From Heliopora coerulea (Eukaryota > Cnidaria > Anthozoa > Scleralcyonacea > Helioporidae), in the NCBI GenBank assembly GCA_030142905.1, contig JASJOG010000257.1:171001-235000 (forward strand): 64,000 nucleotides of DNA, written 5' to 3'. The notes below the pieces were generated by a model. It did no database searches. It had not been told where the DNA came from and saw only the letters and a list, made by a program, of their open reading frames with translations. This document shows positions 12,401-24,400 of the stretch, piece by piece; position 1 is the first letter of the stretch; every line of letters begins with the position of its first letter. The translations under genes and the position numbers were made by a program.

Positions 12401-15400
12401 AGTGGAAAATCTGAGAATAGGAAACTGGAATGTAGGATCAATGACTGGGAGAGGACGAGAAATTGTAGATGTGATGGAGAGGAGGAAGGTAGAGATTCTC
12501 TGCGTGCAGGAAACAAAGTGGAAGGGGAATACGGCCCGTCAACTAGGAAATGGATATAAATTACTCTACTCAGGATACGACACGAAGACTAATGGGGTAG
12601 GAATAATACTGAGTAAGAAAATGACGGAAAAAGTGGTTGAAATTGATCGATACTCGGACAGGATAATGAGGGTGAAATTAACAGTGGGAAAAGAATTATG
12701 GAATGTGATATCTGCGTATGCACCTCAGGTTGGGAGGCCATGGGAGGAGAAAGAGTCTTTTGTGGAAGAGCTAGAACATATGATAAGGAAGATACCTGGA
12801 AATGAAACGTTAATAATTGGCGGAGATCTTAACACACACTTAGGAGAGCGGAATGCGAATTATAGAGAGGAACATGGACAACATGGGTATGGTACTAGTA
12901 ATGAGGAAGGGGAACTGTGGCTGGAGATGATGGAAGCGAACCAAATCTATGCAATTAATACCGGTTTCAAGAAGAGGAGAGAGCATCTTATAACTTATAA
13001 GAGCGGGATTAATGCCACGCAAGTTGATTACATCTTGGTACGGCAAGAGGACAGGAGCAAAGTGAGGAACGCAAAAGTATTGCCCTACGAAGCAGTAACA
13101 AAACAACATAGGCTGCTGGTTGGAGACATTTCAGTTAATGTAGAGAAGACGAGGATAAAAGTAAAGAGAGCTTCTAAGACCAAAGTATGGAAGTTGAAGA
13201 CACGTGCAGAAGAATATAATGAGAATATTAAAGAGCGATGCTTAATGGAAATATGGGAAGGTCAAACAGGGGATGAGATGTGGGAAAAAATATGTAGAGT
13301 ATTGTATGAGGAGGCGGAAAAAGTTTGTGGAAAATCAAAGGGCGGACGCCCAAGGAAAAAGGAAACGTGATGGTGGGAAAATGAGGTGCAGATGGCTATA
13401 AGAGAGATGAAGAAAGCGTACAAAGCACTAGGGGATGGTTTAGCATATCAAGATGAGTATAAAAAGTGGAAGAAAGAAGCAAAACGTGCTGTGGCAAGAG
13501 CAAAAGAGAGAGCATGGAAAGACTGGTATGATAAACTGGAGACGAAAGAAGGAGGGGATAAGATCTATAAAATAGCTAAACAGAGAGGTAAACAGAAGAA
13601 AGACATAGAACAGATGACAGCAGTGACAGACAAAGAAGGAAGAATCCTCACTGGGGAGAAAGAAGTAAAGGATAGATGGAAAGAGTATTTTGAAGAGTTG
13701 CTAAACATAGAAAATGGAAGAGACGACCTAGAAGAGAATGAAATAGTCCATGGTCCAGTAGAGGAGATCTCCGTAGCAGAAGTGAAGAAAGCGGTTGAGA
13801 GCCTGAAGAACGATAAAGCTGCAAGACCTACTGGGATAACCGCGGAGCATTTTAAATACCTAGATATGGAGGGAATTGGATGGATAACAATGTTGCTTAA
13901 TAAAATTATGGAGGTGGAAACAGTTCCTGTGGCTTGGACTAGGAGTTATTTGATTAAGATTTATAAAGACAAAGGTGATCCGTTACAATGCAAGAATTTC
14001 AGAGGAATAAAGTTGCTTGAGGTGGGACTTAAGGTGCTAGAGAAGGTTCTGGATGGAAGATTAAGAAAAACAGTGAAGATAGGTGTTGCTCAGTTTGGTT
14101 TCCAACCAGAAAAGAGGACAATAGATGCAATGTTTATCTTGAGACAACTACAAGAGAAAGTTCTAGAAAAGAGGGAGAAACTGTTTGTGGCATTCTTAGA
14201 TTTGGAAAAGGCTTATGACCGAGTACCCAGGGAAGTTGTCTACTGGTGTATGAGGAAAAGAGGAATACCGGAAAAATTAGTGAGAATAGTTAAAGCAACA
14301 TATGAGAAGGTGACAACAAGGGTGAGAATGCCCTTTGGCGATACAGAAGAGTTTGAGATCAAAGTTGGCCTGCATCAAGGGTCAGCTCTGAGCCCTTTTC
14401 TTTTTATCTTGGTATTGGATACACTTACGGGCATATTGAGACTGCTATACCTTAGGAGTTACTTTTTGCTGACGATATTGCATTGATTGGGAGAACGAAA
14501 GAGGAATTACAGGGAAAGATCTTGAATTGGCAAAACGAACCGAAAAGGGGAGATTTGAAGATGAGTGTAGAGAAGTCAGAAATCCTGGTGATGGAAAGAA
14601 ATCAAGGAGCAGTTGTTAGGATAGTGGACATTAACGATAAGGAGTTAGTACAGGTGGAGGATTTCAAGTACCTGGGGTCAGTGCTGGAAGTAGGAGGAGG
14701 CTCGTGGAAAGCAGTGAAGCAGAGAGTAAAGGTAACGTGGATGAAATGGAGGGAAATATCAGGGGTCACTTGCGATAAGAAGATGCCACGGAAGTTAAAA
14801 TGCAAAATTTACCGGACAGTAATAAGACCGGTGCTGTTATACGGAGCGGAATGCTGGACAATGAGGAAAAAAGAAGAGAATTTGCTGAAAAGAACGGAGA
14901 TGCGAATGTTGAGATGGATTCTGGGAGTGTCGTTAGAAGATAAGATAAGAAATGATGAAATCAGAAGAAGATGTGGTGTGGTATGCATTGCAGAGAAGGT
15001 TAAAGAAGCAAGGTTAAGATGGTATGGACATGTATTAAGGAGAAGCGAAGAAGAGCCAATTAGAAGTATTACGGAACTAAACATAGAGGGAAACAGAGGA
15101 CGGGGGAGACCTAAGAAGAGATGGTCAGATTGTGTGAAAGAAGATTTGAATGAGAAAGGACTAACATCAGATATGACGAGGGACAGAAGCTATTGGAGAA
15201 CCAGAATCCGAGCAGCCGACCCTGGGACAGTCTGGGACTAGGGCTGTGTAAAAGAAGAAGAAGAAGAAGAAGAAGTAGACGTAGACAGATACAGACGTAG
15301 ATATAGTTGTAGACGTAAACCTAAACCTAGACCTAGACCTAGACCTAGACCTAGACGCAGGCACAGATGGAGTGACAGACGTAGACGTAGACGTAGACAT

Positions 15401-18400
15401 GCGCTAAGATGTAGATTCAGAGATTGGTGTTGACGTAGACGTAGAATTAGACATAAACGTTGGAACAGACGTAGATAAAAACGTTTACAAAGACATAAAG
15501 AATGACACGCGCGTTGACGTAGGCGTAGATAACGATCTGGCTGCAAGTGCAGCAGCAGAAGTGTACAAGTGAACTTATAAATATGATTTTACTCACATCG
15601 TTTTCTCTTTAGTTGTAGATGATGGCGACGACAGTACAAAATCAGCGTCTGATTTGATTTACAAGGCAAATGCGAGTAAGTTTACGAACATAACGCTTAA
15701 AACATACACCAGCAGAAAGGCGTATTTTTTATTGATACTTTATGTATTATATAATTAGTTAAATACAGTGACGTACCCTGTGGGGGGCCAGGAAAACCTG
15801 CCCCCCCCCCCCTCTCCATAATCATTCCAAGTCCGTCGGTACATCCGAGTAAACCGTCGGTACATCACTGGAGAAATAGCAAAGGAATACTCTTCCCTCT
15901 TTATTGTCCAGTAACAAACTTTTTATACGAAATTCCTTGTAACTACTAAAAAGATTTCGACGATTTCTACTTGAGTTTTTCGAGTTACTTACTGATTTAC
16001 CTCAACAACATGAATTATTAAAGTTGTTGTTTTGTTTTTATCCTAATATTCTCTCGCTTTTGTCGCAATATTTTTGTATCAACTGTAGACAGCAATTTGA
16101 AAAAAAAGGAAGAGAAAAGAAAATGGTACATGAATACAATCCGTGTAACAAGTCTACGTCACCACTGTGTCCATGAAGTTAATGGACACAGAAGTGACGA
16201 AGACTACAAGAACATGTTTTACATAGTTTGTCGGTAAATCTTCAATTATATCCCCCCGCCTCCCCCAACACCACGGACCTCGTTACGCCACTGTTTAAAT
16301 AACGAGCAGGAATGCTTTATCGGATTTAAAACACTAAGCGATTGCCCACTGTTGCAAATCATACAAAACACGTGTTGCGAGTTTTTGAATTACTTCAATT
16401 AAAAAATACCAAACGGATTCCCGTGTTTGGATACTGTGATGCAAATACGTGGCAGGAAATTTTCCGTGTTTGGATTATTGAACTCTAAAAAGACTGAAAC
16501 GATACCTGGAAACTGAATTATGAAGCCAACATGGCGGCTGACTTCTAGGTCAATTTGCAGGTCATTTCAGTCCCTTACGCGATAAAACACGCAACCTATT
16601 ACGAAAAACTTTACCTAAATTTCAGAGTTTTTGACAGTTTCCTTTTTATTCCGTAGTAAGTAGAGGACAATGTCGGTAGGACTGCATATTTGTCAGAATT
16701 AACTGTCAATGAAAAATAAAGGTTCCATGCAATTTTTTCACATTCGTGTTTTTGACCTACATGGCTGCCCCCATTTCGGCTTCATTCAGTCGTAAGGCCT
16801 GGTACGACGAGATATTGTCCTAGTCTTTTTAGAGTTCAATGGTTTGGATATTCTAATCCAAACACGGGTATTAACCAGTCAGAGCTCGCAAACAAGTCAC
16901 GTTATTTTATAAGCATAAACTCCTTAACACGCTAATTCGCGAAGAAAGTTTTAAGATAGTTTTCTAAGCCGAAAAAATTTCAGGAGAAAAGTAAGCATGT
17001 TTTTTATCACATTTGAAGACTCGAAAAAAATCATGATTTTCGTTTGTATTTTCTTCATGAATTACCTTAAAAGCCTTTCAGTCTATCAGGTACTGCAATG
17101 GTAACTTGATTGCGTCCTCAAGAGCTTTTACACTTGCGGTTTTATGTCTTGTGATTGACACCTTGGAGTATGTGTTTAAATGATGAGAGTATCGAGGACA
17201 AACTGGAGCGAATCAAAAGCGGATATCCTGCTGCGTGGACTATTGTGGGTTTATTGCATACAGCAGGATGACAATCACTACGAACAAAATGGCACGTGTA
17301 AACAAGCCTTCAGCTTTGGTTGTATTATGCTTAGGCTTCTCTCACTCCCAGTTGAAGCCGCTGACCCATCTATTCTGTTTCATATAAATATGAATTCAAC
17401 GGAACAATCTGCAACTGTTATGAACTTCTGTTATGAAAAAAGTCTGTTACGTAAATGTTTTATGTATTTTTTTTAATTCAATTTTGTTTACTTAAAGTTT
17501 AAATAAAAAGTTACAGCAGTTTTGCTTTAATACTGTATGATACAAAGATATCCGTGGTTAAAACGTTCGTTCGTTTTTTCGTTTGTTAGTTCGTCCGTCC
17601 GTTCGTCGGTTCATTCATTCATTTATTCATTTATTTTTTCTTTCCTTCCTTTCTTCCTTCCTTTCATTCTTTCTTCCTTTCTTTCTGCCTTTCTTTCTTT
17701 CTTCCTTTCTTTCTGCCTTTCTTTCTTCCTTTCTTACTTTATTCATTCTTTCACTCATTCTTTCATTCATTCTTTTACTCATTCTTTCACTCATTCTTTC
17801 ATTCATTCACTCGTTCATTTATTTATTTGTTTATTTATTTTAATGCTAAAGAGGACAACGCTTTAAAAGAGACTTTTGAAGAAGACATAAAACTTACCGA
17901 AGATCAAAAAGCAGAACTCGAAGCGGAGATTAATGATCCCGGAAGAACTGACACCAAACGTGCAGCACGAAAGAGAGACTACCGTTGGTATGGCAAAACG
18001 CTTTATTATCAATTTGACTCATCCTACACACATGGTAAGTTGAGACACTGGAACTAGTATTTTGTCTTGGTATAGCAGGTAGAGGGGTTTAATGTACTGG
18101 CAAAAAACCTGCCAGCGTTATATTTAGTGCCGGATCAGTGACGTAGCGAAAGCGGGGTGAGAGGGGTGCCACCCCCCCATAATCTGCACAGTAAACGTCC
18201 TGGTAATTTTACTTGTGGAGAATAACCTGGGAAACCAGCAGACGATTCACTCTTGGGGAAAATTTCGAACGCTAATTTGTGATACAAATTGCAGTGAATG
18301 GTTTTGGAGCTTTTCTCACGCAGCGGTGGCGCTAGGAATTCCTCGACGCAGGGGTTAAGGTCCCCAACAGGGATGCTAAACTTTAAGGGCCATGACCACG

Positions 18401-21400
18401 CCTCCATAAGAATTTCGTTACTTGAAGGTGGAAAACATCACGTTATTTTTCGCAAGAATAGTTGCTAAAGCTGACCAGAAACAATTTACTTCTAGATATC
18501 ACATGAAGATAAGAGTCTATCATTTTTCTTAGCTAAATCAATAACAACTGCTCATAGTTCGTGGAATATATAAATGTGTTCATTCAGACGGGGGGGCTAT
18601 AGTCCCTCTGACACCACCCCTGTAATCTGACGCACATTAAACTACCAACTGCTGATGACTTTGACAGATTTTCTTTTATCGCACTTGGATGTAATTTAGT
18701 AGGGAGCGACGTCTCGTCAGTTTGCCATCTGAACGAATAATAGCCAAGGTTAAAAATAACAAGAATTTTAAAAGCTTCTAGCTTTTAATTCTTGTTTCCA
18801 TGTTATACTCACGTTTACATGCTAAATAACCAATGAACGTCAAAAGTTGTTGTTCACTTCCAGTGTTTACAAGACCACAGCCACTGTACAATATTTTGTA
18901 TATAGTGGTGAGTCAAACGCAAAGTTGAACTCATGAGCGGTTCGTGGATGTTGCTTGGCTGTACCCAGCCACCTTCCAAAGATCGTCGTTTGTATTTTGC
19001 GACAAAAAAGGAGTCATTTTATATTTCGTCTTCCTTTATGTTTTGCGAACCCGTACTTAAGGCAAGCAGCAACACCTGGTTTTGTTCTAGTAATCTTCGA
19101 CATAAATGATCCACGTTTTAGCGTTTTAATGTGAGGAATATTTTACGACAACGTGTTCGAAGCAAAATTGTGGCCCTCGCCCAGGTCTAATATTTTCCGA
19201 ACTACCCACTAGCGCAGTTTCAACATGAATCGACGATCACTAAACCGAGACGTCCTGAGTATTAGAAGGAAATAGGTGGCTAAATTACAACAATCACAAC
19301 TAGATGGAAACCAGGCTTTAATATCAATATCCATTTGTGCTGCCTTTCCAATAACCAGTTCCCTTTCTTACGTCAGCTGAATACAACTACCAGAATACTT
19401 TGCGGTTTTTTCATTTTCATGCAAACATTGAATTTCCAAAACAAATGAAATGGCCATTGACCTGATTAACATTACAAACAAGATTTCGAAAGGTATTCTG
19501 GTAGCGTGTTCAGCAGTTGTACCACGGGGACCGGTCGTTTTATATATTGGTCATGGTCGGTGGCTGCTCTTTATGACCGTTAAAATTTGGCCAAGTGAAA
19601 AACAAAACTGCCCCAGGGTAACCAAATTTCAAGGGAATGTCCTCGGAAATTTTTGTCTTCGTACTGAAAGTTTGAAATCGAACCCTCAACTAGATTGCAC
19701 TAATCAGGCCAGTTTGTCAGTATGATACATACAAATGAGTGAAAAAAAGTCGCATTTCTCATCATTTCATTATTTCGATCTTGCCTTACTGAAGTTGACC
19801 AAGCAATCACTCCTCTTTTTGCGGCTATGATCAACTAAGGGCTCTGTATATGCTGAATATCCGAAAATATTGCAGTTGTAGTTTCAATTTTTGTTTTGTG
19901 TTTGACAGGCTTCCTAACTCGCTTAAATCGATCCATTTTTTCCACAAGAAATATTCCAAAGATTGACTGAATACCAACAAAATGTTGGCTTTTATTTGAT
20001 AAACATGTACTTATTCTGAAAACATTTATTTTTCGCTTCGTATTTTACACCTTTCAACACGTCTCATTTCATTACATAACAACGCCAGGAAAGTTTCACC
20101 TTGAGTTCCCTGTTCCTGGTTAAAATATTTCAGTGGAAGTCGTAATTAGAATGTGGCTGAAAATCTCGGAGACGCTTTTAGAAATATTCTTTTGTAGTAA
20201 ACCGCCAAGTTTAATTCTATCGTTTCCTCGGGCCGGTTAATTCCACTCAAACTGGTACAATTAACATAACTTCACTTGAGATGTATATTTTGGAAATGTG
20301 GGAGCTTGGAGATATCTTGAATGATAGATGAACGTTTGTCAAGCTCTACCATCAGGAAAACGATTTATGAGCACTAGACAAGGACCGAATCCTCAACCTT
20401 CTGATGACCGGTGAGGCGCTCTAATCATTGAGCTACCAAGACTCAGATGGTGAGCTAAGGTGTGCACGTTCAACGTATGAGCGACCTAAGCGAAAGCCAC
20501 TATATGTCAATAATGTTATTAATAAGATATATATTTTGGAAATGTGGGAGCTTGTCAAAATACATATATATCTCATTAATAAGATTATTAACATATAGTG
20601 GATGACCAAGCGCAAATTTAGTTTGTTGGTTATGATCTTGTTTAAAAATGATCAAACAAGGAAGCAAAAACCCTGAAAGTAGCGCGGCTTCCTGAATGTT
20701 ACGGCAGATTTGCCATGGCACTAAAATTTCCCGAAAGTAATGCCATCGCAAGATTAGTGGCTCCTTAGCTATTTCGGTAATTTGGACGGAATGGCAAGTA
20801 GGACAAGACTCAGAGATTCAAGAAGTGCTTATCAATGGCTAACGCCAGACGGTTTTGCTCGTTAAGAGAAGACCTTTGGCAGCCAGTACATGTTAGTATT
20901 ACTTGAGACGTTAGTGTCCGTTTATATACCCTCAATTTATTTCATTTTTTTTACAGATAAAACAAACTTTTATTCAGCCTTGAATGAAATCAAATCTAAG
21001 ACTTGTATAAATTTTAGAAGAGGTACCACGAGCCAAGGACATTATGTGAGGGTTGGACGTTGGAACGGGTAAGTGAGCGAAGTTTACTGGGATTTCGTTT
21101 GTTTTTAATACGGATGTGAATGCGATAGGGAAACATTAACTGAAAAATATTTCGGACAAATACATGTCCGAAAAAAAAAATGGTCCAAAAATTTTATTCG
21201 TCAGAAATTTTTAGGGTACGAAATTTTTAGAGCCTTATCAGGTGCAAGTTTTCAGAAGTAAAAGATTCAGACCAGGTTTCAAATGAAACTTATGAGAATG
21301 TAATGCTATGCTCAACTCCTGTTCAATATTTGAATGCAACATGAAGGTGTAAAATAAGGGAATTGATGGTGTATCGCTGTTCGTCAAAGTTTGAAGAGTG

Positions 21401-24400
21401 GTATGCGAACGAAATCACCAAACAAGTAGACAAAGGGGAAGATGTCTATGCTGTCGATGTTGATACGAAGTTGTCCATGTTGAAGTTAGTCCATGCACAA
21501 TGGCTAATTAGTTCCTACGATCACTTGCACAATAAGCCCGTGATAGTTAAGAGAGGGTTTCAGCTATAAAACAAGTGGTTTGAATCCGGAAGAATCAGTA
21601 CGTGTTGAAGCTACCTTCAAGTATGGCTTATATATATGTATTTTTTTAACAGTGTTCAAATTTAACATAGTTGTCACATTTTACATTAATTGTCGCATTT
21701 TGCATTGCAGACGTTGTTAAATTAACCCTCATTTGTTACGTTAGCGTTAATCCAAACTTATATGTGATTCAAATAAACATTCCTTCGTTACTGTCGGCAA
21801 TTTTGTCCGAAATTTGTCCGCAGTGAAAAATTACTCGTCCGAAAATTTTGCGTCCGAATTAAATCGTCCGAATTTTTTCGATCCGAAATTTTTGTACTCA
21901 ATGTATAGTGGTTGTCACAACTTGAGACAGAAAAGAGGATTTGCTCTTTGGTCGAGCTGGTTGACTTTAACGTGTCGTTATTCATTGAAAATTCAAGTTT
22001 GCTCTGTAGGTAATGGCGTTGAATCCCACGTTTCATTCTCTATATTACTGTACCACCAGAGGAAGCATGTGTGATATCATTTCTGGTGACAGGACTTAAG
22101 GCTTTGATTACATGATCCTGCTTTGCCGGGAGGTGATAGAATTTGGCGCCAGCAAGTCTACCTACGGATAATTTTTGATTGCGGTTATATTGGCGTAATG
22201 AAATTAAGTTTGGCGCCAAAATTTCTCGCCGAAGTAGACGGAAGTAGTACCGAAGCGGCAGTGGAAGAGTGCTTTCAGTCACGCACGCGCTGTGCCTTGA
22301 AACCTGTCCTGCCTTGACGGGATATTCCGATTATATGGAAGAAAAACATCTCGGTTAGGCGGGATACCACTTTATCAAAGGCAAGATCTCACCAGTAAAG
22401 GTATCCCATCTAACCAGGATAAGACAAGTTTTCCACGTAATCGCAAATTGATTTATACAAGAGATTGAATGTGAGAGTAGAATCTCGGTAAAGTGGGATG
22501 ATTTTCTCCATGTAATCAGGCCCTAAGATTTCATTAGTTCGTTTTAGATTTATACGGCGGTATCACGTCTTCAGAAAACTCAAAACTGTGATAAGGAGAC
22601 GAAGTTCGAATGATGTAGTTGTTGTTTAATGGTTTGTTCAAGGGTATGAAGTTTTTAATTTCCGTGCCCGCGGAGAAACATAGAAATTATGTAAAACTAG
22701 AGCGGCCATTGTGGATAAATTGCGGGACAAACTGTTCTTGTCCAGGCCTTTTTCCGTCTGTTCGAGAACCTCGAAGTCAAATAACTGATCTTTGGGAAAC
22801 TGTTTGTTTGTTTCCATTGCCTGTATAGCAGGAAAACTGCTTCTGTGGGTATCAGTCTACCATTACTTTTGCCTTAATTCTTTTAATTTTTTTTTCAAAT
22901 CAAATCAATAGACAACGTGAAGTGGCCTTTGATCATGACCTTGAACTTATCATCCGGGCATGTTTGTTTTGCCCCTCCCCCCAATTTATCCAATATGGCG
23001 GCAATCAATTTTTCTCCTGTTGAATGACATTTAATTGCAATGCCCCCTCTAGTTTGCGATCTCTATGCATAATAACGGGAGCTTTCTGATTTAGCAGAAA
23101 GTCGATTGTCGCAAAAATACATAACTTACCTTGGACAGCTAGAATTTCTGAAAATATTTAACTGTATTTATATTGCTATATTCATTTTCCAAGTATCGAT
23201 GTGGGCGAATAGCGCGATTGGCAAGTACGATTAAATATCCAGCGATATATACACGCTGAAACTAAGTTTAAAACGAGTTTCAGGTTCTTACTTTTTGAAC
23301 TTTCACTTATGAGCAGAACTCCTCACTACTCGCTTTTATAAAATTAACGTGCCTCGCACGCGAGTTCTGATTGGTTAATACCCGTGCTTGAATCAGAGTA
23401 TCCAGACACGAAAAATTTCCCGCCAAAAGTGTACTAAAGTTCGGGTCTGTCGGAGTATGCTGGCATAATTTCGAGCATAATGCCATATCTGGAGCATAAG
23501 GCATAATGCCGATATAATTCTATTATTTTGCAGCATAAATCTGTTATAATTACTGACCGGCATTATATCAACTAATGCAGAGAGCAAAATTATGCAAGTC
23601 GAGTTTGTAAAATTTTGGTCGCTGCATTCGCCCACATAATACAGAGAAAACGTAATGTGTTTCGATGAAGGACTGTAATTATAATAGATAATTACTTTGG
23701 TACCCAGCATTATTTCCAGTAATGCTGTGAGCCTCAGCAATTGTTTATTAAATATTGCAGTTCTGAAAACTGTATGCTAATTTTTCCAGCAACTGGAATG
23801 TACAAAGTAGATAAAAGCCAGGACATTTTAGGAACTGGGTACCCTAGACCATTGAACTCTATAAAAAGTCTTTTTAGAGTTCAATGCCCTGGACTCGTAC
23901 CCAGTGCATTTTAGCATAGTCGAAGGCCTGGTTACTTCATGCCAGGCTTCCAAGGCCTAGCTGTTGCTGTAGTGTAGCACTAGCAGTTCGTTCGTCCAAC
24001 ATGTCTTTTCTTTTAAAAGTAATGTGAAAGACTGTGTAGGAATGCTTATTTAATAGGTACGGGCGGGAAAAGTGTCGTTTTAACCCGGCATAATACCTCT
24101 GGCCGGGTATAATTTTGAGTATGATACCTTGGTTTTGTGGCTGATGCCCGAAAGCATAATACTCGATTTTACCAGGATAAAGTACTACATTAACTTTAGT
24201 ACGAGACCCGTACTAAAGTTAATGTAGCACGTTGGCGTAAAAGTTGGTGTAAACTCATAAATAAGACTGAAGTCCTATTTATGAATTTGAATACTTATTT
24301 GAGTTTTAATACTGTCTTCACGCAATTGGTAGATTTCGAATAGTTAGAAAACACTCGCTTCTTTTGCTTTTTTCTCTTGGCTTGACGTCGAAGTGATCTA

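Larger units (their letters stand above)
12146..15274 (+). mobile_element. APE-type non-LTR retrotransposon, near full length, inactive
   Basis: About 3.1 kb. It has a GC-richer 5' leader (CTGCCTGTCGTAAGAGGCGA region), an apurinic-type endonuclease, a reverse transcriptase, a C-terminal region and an (AAG)n tail at about 15249-15274. The layout fits single-ORF elements of the RTE/Proto-like group, but I cannot fix the clade. Inactivating changes: a TGA at 13368-13370, a frameshift between roughly 14430 and 14450, and a TAG at about 14453 just before the polymerase active-site box. It is flanked by exact 16-bp target duplications. Confidence 0.85.
16303..17070 (+). mobile_element. MITE family A copy interrupted by two later insertions
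   Basis: The left half (16303-16350) carries GAGCAGGAATGCTTTATCGG..AAACAC. The right half (about 16905-17070) carries CTAATTCGCGAAGAAAGTTT through AATCATGATTTTCGTTTGTA. The material between belongs to family B (about 16400-16880), itself split by MITE C (16477-16840). Confidence 0.55.

Noticed and set aside
15167..15546. minus-strand frames over the right hexanucleotide array
   Set aside because: Same artefact: Ser/Arg/Leu repeats produced by the array and the (AAG)n tail.
17537..17866. open frames of 86 and 109 codons
   Set aside because: Pure translation of the pyrimidine microsatellite (Ser/Phe/Leu/His strings). Only the last part, from 17852, is exon 7 in another frame.
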